DNA from: Vibrio parahaemolyticus
GTDB lineage: Bacteria > Pseudomonadota > Gammaproteobacteria > Enterobacterales > Vibrionaceae
Assembly: GCF_900460535.1 (NCBI RefSeq)
Contig: NZ_UHIL01000002.1
Coordinates: 1,674,001 to 1,738,000 of the forward strand
Direction: 5' to 3'
DNA length: 64,000 bases
This document shows, in pieces, positions 37,064 through 45,350 of the stretch. The translations under genes were made by a program, and so were the position numbers. Each line of letters opens with the position of its first letter. Position 1 is the stretch's first letter. Under the pieces are notes generated by a model. It made no database searches. It had not been told where the DNA came from and saw only the letters and a list, made by a program, of their open reading frames with translations.

Positions 37064-37654
37064 TGCAATAAACGACGAGCTAATTGAAGAACAAGCAATC
37101 GCAGATTGATAGATCGATATTAGCTATTTTATGGTAAATCAGAATACTGTTAAATATGCATACTCTTATGAACCTAACAAAAACCTAGAAGCACCAACAC
37201 ATGAAGTTAGCGTAGACCTATAACTCACAATAGGCAAGTGATTGGAAAGCAGGGTAAGTGATTGAAACAGACCTGTTTATGAACCTAACTAAAAACCCTA
37301 CATATTTAACATAACACATATAATGCGCACTGTAATAGTGGTTCCTGTGGACTTGCAATCACGACGGCTAATCCAGTGCAAGCCATTGAGATTCCTGATA
37401 ATCCAAGCCCATTAAACTTTTTTGCAATTCCTTCCCATACTGCTTTTATCTGCGGATTGTCACTGCTTCAACCCAGCAATGGTACCTCAGGTTGAAGAAA
37501 TGTTTGGAATGGCTATACCAAACCAAACCAAACCTTATCAACTATCTCTTGTATACGTCAGTGTAAGAATTTACTTTTTTCATGGAAATTTGAGGTGTAA
37601 AAACCGAACCTCATAGCCCAGGTGTTGTTTTATTTATGACTTAAGTCTTTAGTA
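37064..37654. other. 590-base non-coding or decayed region with short repeats
   Basis: The region is AT-rich and has no gene with a ribosome-binding site. It holds a direct repeat TTATGAACCTAAC (37166 and 37277), a 20-base imperfect tandem AAGTGATTG unit (37233-37272) and a CAAAC-like short tandem (about 37518-37535). On the minus strand about 54 codons (37306-37470) read like a protein end (AVWEGIAKKFNGLGLSGIS...) with no start or ribosome-binding site, possibly a gene remnant. It begins the accessory segment. Confidence 0.45.
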
Positions 37655-37858
37655 TCACAAACCAAGATCTCTTTTCATATGCTCGCTTAGCTCTTCGGAT
37701 GCCCGTACGTTTTGCTTTCTTGAGTACCGATGCCTTAACTCACCACCAAACAACACGCGAAATACTCTAGTATAAAAATTTATGGTTTGTACAACTAACT
37801 TAGAAAAACTTATTTCTGGCAAGGATAATTGTTTCGTATTTTGTTTTATTACTTTCAT
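37655..37858 (-). CDS. possible DUF1127-like small protein
   Basis: 67 residues, Arg/Lys-rich. The C-terminus RASEELSEHMKRDLGL resembles the ending of DUF1127/YjiS proteins (LxxMxRDIGL). GAGG sits nine bases before the ATG at 37858. It overlaps the 3' end of the upstream hypothetical gene by 59 bases in another frame, which is unusual, so one of the two may be wrongly delimited. No function is claimed; DUF1127 proteins in other bacteria affect RNA or phosphate metabolism. Confidence 0.45.
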   Translation of the reverse strand: MKVIKQNTKQLSLPEISFSKLVVQTINFYTRVFRVLFGGELRHRYSRKQNVRASEELSEHMKRDLGL

Positions 37859-38168
37859 ATTCATAAACCTCAACATAATTTGTACTTAAATTTGATAATG
37901 CAACATCGATTACTAAAATAATTTTATTTATATTTTTTGGTACAGTAATTTCATTATGGATAACGCAAGCCGCTTCAATTAACATGCTACCTTTACTTTT
38001 ATTCAAAGATGTTATTTTTGATATAATGTCAACCTTACAGTTCCTATCGTTGACTAAAGATTTAATATCGTCACTGCCTGAAACGTTAATAATCCCATTT
38101 TTTATATTATTAACAATCTGCTCCAAGTGGTATTCAGAAACCACTTCTTCGTAACTTTTAAATATCAT
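37800..38168 (-). CDS. hypothetical protein, divergent from LysR gene
   Basis: 122 residues, AT-rich codon use with many Ile/Asn/Lys. The ATG at 38168 follows GGAGGGG, a strong ribosome-binding site; a GTG start at 38300 would run into the LysR gene and is rejected. The protein is soluble with alternating beta strands (KINKIILVIDVALSNL-like segment, EVYEYESNKTKYETIILARN) and no motif I recognise. The 81-base spacer to the divergent LysR gene suggests it may be the LysR target. Confidence 0.6.
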   Translation of the reverse strand: MIFKSYEEVVSEYHLEQIVNNIKNGIINVSGSDDIKSLVNDRNCKVDIISKITSLNKSKGSMLIEAACVIHNEITVPKNINKIILVIDVALSNLSTNYVEVYEYESNKTKYETIILARNKFF

Positions 38169-38249
38169 TTTCCCCCTCCGTTGATGCAAGTTATACTGTT
38201 CAGCCTCCAAAAAGACAACGTGACTCAGAGTTGCAGATAGGTAACAATC

Positions 38250-39083
38250 ATGGAATGGCTCAATAGCGAACTCATCAACTTCGCGGCAATATGCAAACAC
38301 CTCTCTTTAACTGAAGCAGCTAAGGAACTTGGAAAATCAAAGGCTCAAGTCAGTCGTCAACTCGCGATGCTTGAAACTGCTTTAGGCGTAACATTGGTGC
38401 ATAGAACGACTCGAAAGCTCGTCTTAACTGACCATGGGAAAAGTATTAGTCCTCTGGCTCTTGAAACATTAAGTAAGCTACAAGAACTAAACTATAGAGC
38501 CAGATCACTGAGTGACTGTATTAGCGGTAAATTCAAGATAACAATGCCAAACTCTATAGCTTCATCAATTTTCGGCAGTATTTTGAGAAAATTACAAGAG
38601 AGATACCCTGCGGTAATTTTTGAAATTTCGTCTAGTAATAAGGTCGAGAATTTATTAGAAAGCAATGTTGATATTGCAATAAGACTAAATGATGTTGTTG
38701 ATGATAATTTAATTGCGCATAAAGTTGGGAATTATAATGATGTTCTAATTTCTAACAACAGCAATGAAAAAAGTAGCACTCTTCTTATATATAAAAATCA
38801 TTCGAATAAGGAAGAAATAAGAAAAAGGTATTGTGATGTGATAGAGGTCGATAATACATCAATTTTATTGAACTTTGTTGAGCAAGGTGTGGGATTGGGC
38901 GTAATACCCAACTACCTGTTAAAAGGCAGTAGTCATCAAGAACTTTTAAAAGTTACCCATACATACAGCACAGAAAAGTCAATGTATGTCGCCTACCCCT
39001 ATCAAAATCCATTACCGAGAAAGCTGGCCGAAATTTCATCTTTCATAAGGTTAGAGCTCACAGCGATCTTAGGGGAAAAGTAA
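38250..39083 (+). CDS. LysR-family transcriptional regulator
   Basis: 277 residues. A LysR winged helix is clear at the N-terminus (FAAICKHLSLTEAAKELGKSKAQVSRQLAMLETALGV, about 9-45), followed by a shorter-than-usual, AT-rich effector domain. The codon use shifts from ordinary in the HTH to AT-rich in the C-terminal half. It is divergent from the 122-aa hypothetical gene, the usual LysR pattern, and probably controls it. There is no clue to the ligand. Confidence 0.8.
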   Translation: MEWLNSELINFAAICKHLSLTEAAKELGKSKAQVSRQLAMLETALGVTLVHRTTRKLVLTDHGKSISPLALETLSKLQELNYRARSLSDCISGKFKITMPNSIASSIFGSILRKLQERYPAVIFEISSSNKVENLLESNVDIAIRLNDVVDDNLIAHKVGNYNDVLISNNSNEKSSTLLIYKNHSNKEEIRKRYCDVIEVDNTSILLNFVEQGVGLGVIPNYLLKGSSHQELLKVTHTYSTEKSMYVAYPYQNPLPRKLAEISSFIRLELTAILGEK

Positions 39084-39416
39084 CTATAATTACGGAGTCA
39101 CATCCAGTTGGACTTACTCATTTGAGGTCTGCCGAAAAATGACAAATAACACTCAAAAACAAAGTCAATTTGTAACAAATTATGTTAACGATATTGTCAA
39201 TTCAATTATCTCAATAGAGGAATGATGCTTTGCGTCACAGAGATCGTGGTAAAACATATCCTCGGAAATGCTTCTAATGAATGCATATCACGTTAAATAG
39301 TGCATCAATTGACTTTGACTAAAACATAAATCTAGTACAGTTCAATAATCAATTGATTTCATAATCTGCGAGCGGTATGGTGTTTGTGACCCCCATAAAA
39401 AACAAGGATATTGGCT
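39084..39416. other. 333-base intergenic region
   Basis: AT-rich spacer between the LysR gene and the 70-aa gene. No ribosome-binding-site-led frame, terminator or known RNA was found. Two overlapping TTGACT hexamers (39309-39320) may be part of the promoter of the next gene. Confidence 0.4.
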
Positions 39417-39629
39417 ATGGATAAATTACTGGCGTCCGCTTTAGAAATTAAACAGCGCACCATGGTTACTGGCCTTTTTGCAAAGAACGGGTTCAAAATC
39501 GCCATGACAGATTTTGACGATGTTACTTTTGAGCGAGAAGGCGTCCAAGTTAACGTACATTTTGACATGGCTTCAAATGCTGAATCCGTTTCTGTTTTGT
39601 CCAAAAAGCCATTCTCGTTAACTCGATAA
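39417..39629 (+). CDS. 70-residue conserved-looking small protein
   Basis: The ATG at 39417 lies eight bases after AAGGA. The product begins DKLLASALEIKQRTMVTGLF and ends KKPFSLTR; it is soluble and compact with mixed alpha/beta character and no known motif. It is followed by a hairpin shared with the convergent usp gene. I do not recognise the family. The good ribosome-binding site, normal codon use and terminator support a real gene. Confidence 0.65.
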   Translation: MDKLLASALEIKQRTMVTGLFAKNGFKIAMTDFDDVTFEREGVQVNVHFDMASNAESVSVLSKKPFSLTR

Positions 39630-39637
39630 ACGATATA

Positions 39638-39663
39638 AGCCGAACTAGTCTTTGGTTCGGCTT
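39638..39663. terminator. convergent hairpin, weak terminator
   Basis: AAGCCGAAC / GTTCGGCTT with a nine-base loop lies between convergent genes. The following T tract is interrupted (CTTCTACT), so efficiency is unclear. Confidence 0.6.
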
Positions 39664-39677
39664 CTACTCATCATTGT

Positions 39678-40067
39678 TTAATCATCTAAGTACACGACTA
39701 GCAAATCAGCTTCTATGGCGTTCGCAAGCTTAGGGACAGAAGAAAAGAAACGACTCAACAAGCTATGATGATGGCCACATACAACGAGATCTATCCCTAC
39801 TTCCTTCGCAATTCCGGAGAGCTTGATGTGAAGATCACCAATTACAACCATACTGTCATGGACTTCGTAATCACACTCGTCAGCAAGCTTTTGTAATGCA
39901 TTCTGCAACTTTCGTTCTTCTTTCAACTCTAGAATAATCTTATCGACATCTACATAGACTAAGGAAAGCTTACTTTTTTCATCTTTAGCTAAAGAAACTG
40001 CTTTATCGATGACTTTCTTGCTGGAATCAGTAAGGTCTACCGCAACCAAAATATGTCCATAACTCAT
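39678..40067 (-). CDS. universal stress protein (UspA family)
   Basis: 129 residues, a single Usp domain. N-terminal YGHILVAVDLTDSSKKVIDKAV, and C-terminal VCGHHHSLLSRFFSSVPKLANAIEADLLVVYLDD resemble UspA; the ATP-binding G-x2-G-x9-G(S/T) loop is replaced by a GHHHSLLSRFF stretch, so ATP binding is doubtful and it belongs with the UspA-like non-binding class. Role in stress survival is family knowledge only. Monocistronic. Confidence 0.85.
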   Translation of the reverse strand: MSYGHILVAVDLTDSSKKVIDKAVSLAKDEKSKLSLVYVDVDKIILELKEERKLQNALQKLADECDYEVHDSMVVIGDLHIKLSGIAKEVGIDLVVCGHHHSLLSRFFSSVPKLANAIEADLLVVYLDD

Positions 40068-40651
40068 TACGTTCTCCTATTTTGAATGGTACTACTTTTA
40101 GTCTAGCTTATCGAACACACTAAACATCGGCTTACCCGCCGATATCTAAATGAAAACATCCAAATCCCCATCTCTAAGAGCTCAGCTGTTCGAACATATA
40201 CCCTAAAACATCAAAAGCCTCTCACTAAACATTACACCGTAACTTAAGTTGACTTGTAAGCGATGCTGTAAAACTAAGTCCGTAGTGGCTCCTGCCTCTA
40301 AGCGCTCTGAAAATCTAGATTAAAGATCATCAAAAACTCTGCCGCAGTTTTAATGATGTAGTCCCTGGAGAAGCAGTTCTGACACACCGTCTGCAAGTAC
40401 TTACTGTCTTTATATGGAAGTATATATAAGCACCTAATTCTGATTTGATTTTGTGACACTGTGTCTTAATGAAAAATTCAACACATTATACTGGCTAATT
40501 ATCCCTCTTAATGGTCACTGTGTAATTTAATTACATCAAAATCACTCATCAATCTTGGAAAAGCAAATAACTCCAAGGTAAACCACTGATTAATATCGGA
40601 TTTAGCCAAGATTGACCTAAATAACTATAAAATCACCACTGAAGCATGCTT

Positions 40652-40762
40652 ATGGATAAAGATGAATTAGTAAAATTTTACCTGCTACTTTCGTCTAAAT
40701 GGTTGGGCTCTTTTACTGCTGTATTTAAGAAGGTTGTGTTACGCGGTAACGGAATGACTTAA
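40652..40762 (+). CDS. 36-residue candidate ORF
   Basis: The frame starts at 40652 (MDKDELVKFYLLLSSKWLG, later FKKVVLRGNG). It is partly hydrophobic. The upstream sequence offers only a weak GAAG. It lies alone in a long spacer, and no terminator belongs to it. It could be chance; listed for completeness. Confidence 0.2.
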   Translation: MDKDELVKFYLLLSSKWLGSFTAVFKKVVLRGNGMT

Positions 40763-40796
40763 ATTGTTTGATGGGAAATGGATTAAGAAAGGGGCA

Positions 40797-40826
40797 AAAA
40801 AAAAGCAGGGTCTGTGCCCTGCTTCT
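40797..40826 (-). terminator. terminator of the vxr operon (after vxrE)
   Basis: GCAGGG / CCCTGC around a short loop, followed on the minus strand by CTTTTTTTTG. It is just past the vxrE stop. Confidence 0.85.
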
Positions 40827-40830
40827 TCTA

Positions 40831-40989
40831 TTAACTGTCTTGTTGTTTGGCTGCGTATTCTGCGCGAATCTGCTCTGCCACGATTTTGATCGCTTCGGCT
40901 GTACTTGTGCCCTTTGCCATCAGTTCTTGAATTCGTTCTACAGCTTCTTGCTGCTCTTTGTGCGATATAGGTGGTAAATCGTCAAACAT
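40831..40989 (-). CDS. vxrE: YoaH/UPF0181 small protein, VxrE position
   Basis: 52 residues: [20 protein letters not shown] onward, with QELMAKG and an [12 protein letters not shown] helix. It matches the UPF0181 (YoaH) family of E. coli, with the conserved [30 protein letters not shown] pattern. It is the last gene after vxrA-D and so occupies the place of vxrE in V. cholerae. Its GAGGAG ribosome-binding site lies in the 3' arm of the terminator-like hairpin following vxrD, with the T run touching the ATG. Function unknown. Confidence 0.85.
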   Translation of the reverse strand: MFDDLPPISHKEQQEAVERIQELMAKGTSTAEAIKIVAEQIRAEYAAKQQDS

Positions 40990-41016
40990 AAAAAAAGGCT
41001 CCTCAATGTGAGGAGC
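40990..41016 (-). terminator. hairpin between vxrD and vxrE that contains the vxrE ribosome-binding site
   Basis: GGCTCCTCA / TGAGGAGCC followed on the minus strand by a run of seven T ending at the vxrE ATG. It looks like an attenuator or partial terminator of vxrD that also hides GAGGAG of vxrE. Confidence 0.8.
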
Positions 41017-41033
41017 CGACTATAACGATTCAG

Positions 41034-42155
41034 TTAATAGGTCGCAAGGAAATTAATGGATGCGCCCATTGCATTTTCGTTTGTGTATCTCGCAGCAATA
41101 TCTAATTCAATCAGGTTCAATGGCGATAAGCCTATACCAGCCGTAATCGTCCCTTCATCATTACTTCTCGCAAGGTTTTTCATATAGCCACCTCGTAGTG
41201 CCATTTGGCGCAAAATGTCTATTTCGAAGCCAGCTCGAATCATTTGGGTGTTGTCATCAAATGAGGAAAAGCGTTTCTCTTCATTTAAGTCGTAGTCGAC
41301 GCTCATGGTAAAGTAGTCTGCAACGATACCCGCACCTACTGTGTAAACAGGTCTCATACTGTATTCGTATGACTGAATCGTATCAGTGTTGTACTGGAAC
41401 GATTTGGTTTTCACGTCTCTTCCAATCAAGTTTTTAGCCGAGATACCCAAACGATATGGACCGAAGAACCAAAGTGCACCCGCATCTAAGTTAAACATAG
41501 TTTCAGCAGTTTCGTGTTCACGGAGATCTTTGGTATCAAAGTTCTTAAAGCTGGTCGCATACGAATATGTATAGATGCGCTGCAGTTTTGGGGTGATACC
41601 AAAAGAAAGATGCTGATTCATAAAGTTGGTGTACTTGGCAAGAGACACCCCCGCCTCCGCTACGCCAATCGAAACACCTTGAACATAGCTGTCTGTCAGT
41701 GGATCGACACCTGATGTATCGACATTAGGTTGAACAAATGACTCTGTGTAGAGTTTTCCGTAGACAGTTGCTGATAAGAATTTATTTGGAATACCAACGG
41801 CAACGACACCACCTAAGTCAAAATCCATTTTTTTGCCGTCAATAGCGTCCATGGACTTTTTGATCTCATCAACATCGGTCAGCTTACTAATCCGCTCGAT
41901 TTCGTCAATAAGATCATATTGATCGTCATAACTTATACCGAAACTTGGAATGATCATACCCGCGTCGTCATTGCGGCGGTAAATTGCAGTTAACGCAGGG
42001 TTGAAAAATGGAGCGGTCAGATAAGAGGCAGAAACGGTACCAACACCACCCATTGCATCGCTACGTGCTTCAATAGCATAAGTCGCAGCAGAAGCGACAT
42101 TCGCAAATAGTGATGCTGTAATGGTGGTGGCTAAAATTTTGAATTGGGTTTTCAT
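41034..42155 (-). CDS. vxrD: TraF-like (PF13729) outer-membrane protein, VxrD position
   Basis: 373 residues. A signal peptide ends VASAA; the mature part starts YAIEARSDAMGGVGTVSASYLTAPFFNPAL, the OmpF/TraF_2 start similar to FadL-like barrels, and the C-terminus ends INFLATY. It is probably an outer-membrane beta-barrel. It follows the DUF2861 gene by 60 bases in the vxr operon and precedes vxrE. The name 'conjugal transfer TraF' is misleading here because no transfer genes are near. Confidence 0.8.
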   Translation of the reverse strand: MKTQFKILATTITASLFANVASAATYAIEARSDAMGGVGTVSASYLTAPFFNPALTAIYRRNDDAGMIIPSFGISYDDQYDLIDEIERISKLTDVDEIKKSMDAIDGKKMDFDLGGVVAVGIPNKFLSATVYGKLYTESFVQPNVDTSGVDPLTDSYVQGVSIGVAEAGVSLAKYTNFMNQHLSFGITPKLQRIYTYSYATSFKNFDTKDLREHETAETMFNLDAGALWFFGPYRLGISAKNLIGRDVKTKSFQYNTDTIQSYEYSMRPVYTVGAGIVADYFTMSVDYDLNEEKRFSSFDDNTQMIRAGFEIDILRQMALRGGYMKNLARSNDEGTITAGIGLSPLNLIELDIAARYTNENAMGASINFLATY

Positions 42156-42215
42156 ACTACACTTGTGTTTTTAGTTCTTCCTGAACTTATATCGGCACAA
42201 ATGTTATTTCTTTAA

Positions 42216-43097
42216 TTATTCTTCCTGAGAAAGATCATAAGTACGGCTGATTGTTTGAGCTTGCTCAACAATTATGTCCCCTTGCCAACGTCTACTGTTG
42301 ATACTTACCGCTAAAACATATCTATCGTTTGGTACACCAGCTAATTCAAGTGAGTTTGGGTAATTAGATTCGTAGGTTTTCTTCCACATCTGCTCATACT
42401 GGCCATCGACATAGTCGTACAGACCGACTTCTAATTGAGGTAATGGGCAATGAGGATTGCGAAGTGCACTCTTTTCTACTTTCCAGTTCTCTTTTGATGT
42501 CCAGCGTACATATTGGGAGGAGTTTGAGTCTCCGAGTATCACCCAAGTTCGGTAAACTTGTTTATCTTTAGATACAACGGACAAGTGATACAAACCGGCT
42601 TCCAGTTTACCTGTGAGGTTGTATCGCTTGAGAAAACTGCGTTCGTTTGCTATTTCTGTCCCATCAGCTTGCTCTTCATAACTGAAAGAGCTGTCACCAG
42701 AGATAGATTCATCAACCCAACGACGAAACGATATGTCCTCAATATCTGTTGTCGCTCTAAGTTTGATCACCAAACGGAAAGTATCGCGCCCCGGACTTTG
42801 GATAGTTTGACGAATCACGTTTACGCCACTGATCCAATCAGGCAAGGTAACACCTGTCAGTGATTTGCCACAATTTTTCGAAAGAGATTGACCGAGTAAG
42901 TCATTGAGATGAGGAGTTAGATCTTTGCTTGGCTCTGTTTGCCATAACTCAACCAACGAGTTGAACATCCCTGCTAGGTCATCTTCAAGCAGGTGTTGAT
43001 GAGCTTGTGTCAGTGGCGTATTGGTTTGAAACCAGTCCATCGCTTGGACTGGTTTCACTAACGCTAACGAGAGAACTACAGGGAGTAGCGTTTTCAT
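42216..43097 (-). CDS. vxrC: DUF2861 periplasmic protein, VxrC position
   Basis: 293 residues with a signal peptide ending VQAMD (about residue 19). The mature protein starts WFQTNTPLTQAHQHLLEDDLAGMFNSLVELWQ, a helical part, followed by a beta-rich region with no catalytic motif. It has no known fold to me beyond DUF2861. It is 6 bases downstream of vxrB, in the same operon as the sensor, so it may be part of periplasmic signalling or the response to envelope damage (inference). Confidence 0.82.
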   Translation of the reverse strand: MKTLLPVVLSLALVKPVQAMDWFQTNTPLTQAHQHLLEDDLAGMFNSLVELWQTEPSKDLTPHLNDLLGQSLSKNCGKSLTGVTLPDWISGVNVIRQTIQSPGRDTFRLVIKLRATTDIEDISFRRWVDESISGDSSFSYEEQADGTEIANERSFLKRYNLTGKLEAGLYHLSVVSKDKQVYRTWVILGDSNSSQYVRWTSKENWKVEKSALRNPHCPLPQLEVGLYDYVDGQYEQMWKKTYESNYPNSLELAGVPNDRYVLAVSINSRRWQGDIIVEQAQTISRTYDLSQEE

Positions 43098-43103
43098 TAT
43101 CGA

Positions 43104-43766
43104 CTATGCTTTCATCTTGTAGCCTACGCCACGAAGCGTTTCGATTTCAAGGCCTGGCAATTTCTGACGAAGTTGAAGTACGTGGGTATCTACAGTACGT
43201 GTTGTAGGGAAATGGTTGTACCCCCATACATGGTCTAGTAGTTCATCACGAGTAAAAACGCGGCCTAGGTTTGACGCCAAGAACAGAAGCAAATCAAACT
43301 CAGTACGAGTTAACGTGATCAAATCACCTTTGAAGATAACTTCACGTGTTGCGCGATCGATCTCCAGATCTTTCGTCATCACTTTATCTGCATTAGCTTG
43401 ATCAGCAGAGTCAGGCGCACGCAATTGAGCACGAATACGCGCGAACAATTCAGCTTCTGCAAACGGTTTTGTAAGATAGTCATTTGCACCAGAGTCTAAA
43501 CCAGCTACCTTATCTTTAACGGTAACAAGAGCCGTTAACAAGATAACTGGGACGTCTTTAATTTTCTTCCATTCAGGGAGATGTTGTACGGAGTCACCGT
43601 CAGGTAGCTGGCGATCTAGGATGACAAGATCCGCTTTTTTCCACTGAGGTTCGACGTCGGCAATACGCTCCACATGTAAACACTCATATCCTGCTTGTTC
43701 CAGGCTTACTAACAGGCCATCAGCCAAGTTTTTATCGTCCTCAACGAGAAGCAGTGTCTGTTTCAC
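43104..43766 (-). CDS. vxrB: OmpR-family response regulator VxrB/VbrR
   Basis: 220 residues. A receiver domain (phospho-acceptor Asp51 in LVILDRQLPDGD; acidic pair ED-D at 9-11; Lys in LTKPF) is joined to an OmpR winged helix (FDLLLFLASNLGRVFTRDELLDHVWG). In V. cholerae VxrB controls cell-wall homeostasis, type VI secretion and biofilm genes; in V. parahaemolyticus VbrR responds to beta-lactams. Its start overlaps the vxrA 3' end by 26 bases, so the pair is translationally coupled. Confidence 0.92.
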   Translation of the reverse strand: MKQTLLLVEDDKNLADGLLVSLEQAGYECLHVERIADVEPQWKKADLVILDRQLPDGDSVQHLPEWKKIKDVPVILLTALVTVKDKVAGLDSGANDYLTKPFAEAELFARIRAQLRAPDSADQANADKVMTKDLEIDRATREVIFKGDLITLTRTEFDLLLFLASNLGRVFTRDELLDHVWGYNHFPTTRTVDTHVLQLRQKLPGLEIETLRGVGYKMKA

Positions 43767-45195
43767 AAGGTATCTCCAATATAAAGGTTGTAGGTGGTCC
43801 CATTAGGGACATTTTTCCGCCCATGCGGCCTACCATAGATTCAACGATTGTTAATCCAAGTCCTAACCCGCTCTTACTTACGAACGGTTTTCTCAAATTT
43901 GCCCAGTCTTTAGAAGTCAAATCACCGGCATCTCGGACTTGGAATACGATTTTTTCTTCACTGGTTTGAACGTTCAGTTCAACCGGTGGAACGCCATACT
44001 TAAGTGCGTTTCGCAATAAGTTATCGATACATGTTCCAAGCCAGTAAACGTTAACCTTTGCCGCTACATCTTCGTTGATGTTGAAAAGCACAGCGTTATC
44101 AAATTCTTCTTCAATCTTATATTCTAGCCATTCTGCTACAGATGGAACCCAATCTGTTGCAAGCATTTGGTTATCAGATTGCAAATAATCTTTACTTGCC
44201 TCCGCCAATTGACGCAATCGGCGAGTATCTTCACATAATCTTCGGAATTCGTCATACACACTTTCAGGTAAGTGCTCAAATTCTCGTCTAAATCCTTCGA
44301 CGGTTAGCGATAGTGAAGCAATTGGCGTTCGAAGCTCATGCGTTAAGATCTGTAAGACCAGCATACGGCTACGAAGTTCTTCACGCTTACTGTTCCAACG
44401 GTACACCGCCCAGCCAATGACAAGCAAGATGTTTGCAATGACAAGGATGATCATGCTGATCCGCAATACTTGCGAGTGATCTTCTACATCCCAACATATG
44501 TTGCCTCGTTTTACGAAACAGCTTTTGCTTTGTGACGCTAATGTATAAGAAAGACCCGCATTCGCGACGTTTTCTTGCCAAACGTCTTTGGAAAATACGA
44601 AGTAACGGTCGCCACGACGAAGCCACATTTCCTTGCCTTCAATAAACATACTTGCTCCTGCAATTAGAGCATTAATGGCGTCATCGTCCATATTTTGCAA
44701 GCTTTCTAGTAGCTCGTCACCTTCTTCGTTGTCACGCTCTTTAATGTGCATGTACTGAGCAAGTTTAGGACGCAACTCGGGATACTTTTCAACATAGCGC
44801 GCCGCGTAAGTACCGCCACCAGGGTGAATTAATCCGCTACGCGAGAACCAACGCGGTGTTAACTGAGTGCCCTTACAAATAGCACGAGTAAATACTAGAG
44901 GCTCAGTAATTAGAGGGCTGAGAGGTAATTTCCCTCGGCATGTATTCGCCAAGCTGTAGAGCTGCTGAATATCCTTCAAAGGATAGTCAGAAGTTTGAGG
45001 AAGCAACGAATCAGGTGAAAGTAACTTCGTAGGGTAATTTGATTGCAGAATGCGTATATCATACGATTTAAGAGCCACTTCATAGTTAAATAGCTCTGTA
45101 AACGTATCTATGCGTTCTGGTAGTGAATCGGATAATGCAGGTGCCGAGAATAGTGGCAATATTGATGCAAAACCGAGCAAAAACTGTTTAATCAA
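43741..45195 (-). CDS. vxrA: VxrA/VbrK-type membrane histidine kinase
   Basis: 484 residues. A signal sequence/TM1 (about 1-21), a periplasmic sensor to about residue 248, TM2 (about 250-272), then HisKA with LTHELRTPIAS (phospho-His about 286) and HATPase_c (N-box NALKYG, G-box GLGLGLTIV). Cysteines Cys86, Cys107, and a Cys-x7-Cys pair near residue 230 lie in the periplasmic part; in V. parahaemolyticus VbrK, Cys86 has been reported as a nitrosylated control residue, and the numbering agrees here. First gene of the vxr operon. The beta-lactam sensing role is from published work on VbrK. Confidence 0.92.
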   Translation of the reverse strand: MIKQFLLGFASILPLFSAPALSDSLPERIDTFTELFNYEVALKSYDIRILQSNYPTKLLSPDSLLPQTSDYPLKDIQQLYSLANTCRGKLPLSPLITEPLVFTRAICKGTQLTPRWFSRSGLIHPGGGTYAARYVEKYPELRPKLAQYMHIKERDNEEGDELLESLQNMDDDAINALIAGASMFIEGKEMWLRRGDRYFVFSKDVWQENVANAGLSYTLASQSKSCFVKRGNICWDVEDHSQVLRISMIILVIANILLVIGWAVYRWNSKREELRSRMLVLQILTHELRTPIASLSLTVEGFRREFEHLPESVYDEFRRLCEDTRRLRQLAEASKDYLQSDNQMLATDWVPSVAEWLEYKIEEEFDNAVLFNINEDVAAKVNVYWLGTCIDNLLRNALKYGVPPVELNVQTSEEKIVFQVRDAGDLTSKDWANLRKPFVSKSGLGLGLTIVESMVGRMGGKMSLMGPPTTFILEIPCETDTASR

Positions 45196-45302
45196 ACTGT
45201 TACCGTTACTTGTTTCATTAGCGAAAACTATACATCAATCTACAAGCAATTGACATTAGCTAACTTAAGGATTTGCATTACTATAACATTGAAACGGAAC
45301 AA

Positions 45303-45331
45303 AAAAGGGCCAGCAAGTGCTGACCCTGTAT
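45303..45331 (-). terminator. terminator after pntB
   Basis: On the minus strand GGGTCAGC-ACTT-GCTGGCCC followed by TTTTTTG. It separates pntAB from the vxrA promoter region. Confidence 0.85.
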
Positions 45332-45350
45332 AGTTTTAAAACAATTTCGA

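Larger units (their letters stand above)
40068..40830. other. 760-base sparsely coded intergenic region
   Basis: This lies between usp and vxrE and includes only a 36-codon candidate (40652-40762) and the vxrE terminator. The rest is AT-rich, with no recognised RNA, repeat or operator. Its length is unusual for this dense window. Confidence 0.5.

Noticed and set aside
37422..37616. 64-codon plus-strand frame in the spacer
   Set aside because: No ribosome-binding site and no recognisable protein features; composition matches the spacer.
38169..38300. GTG extension of the 122-aa gene
   Set aside because: It would overlap the LysR start; a strong GGAGGGG at the ATG 38168 makes it unnecessary.
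41034..42155. conjugation gene because of TraF name
   Set aside because: The TraF_2 family includes generic barrels; no other transfer genes exist here and the gene sits in the vxr operon.
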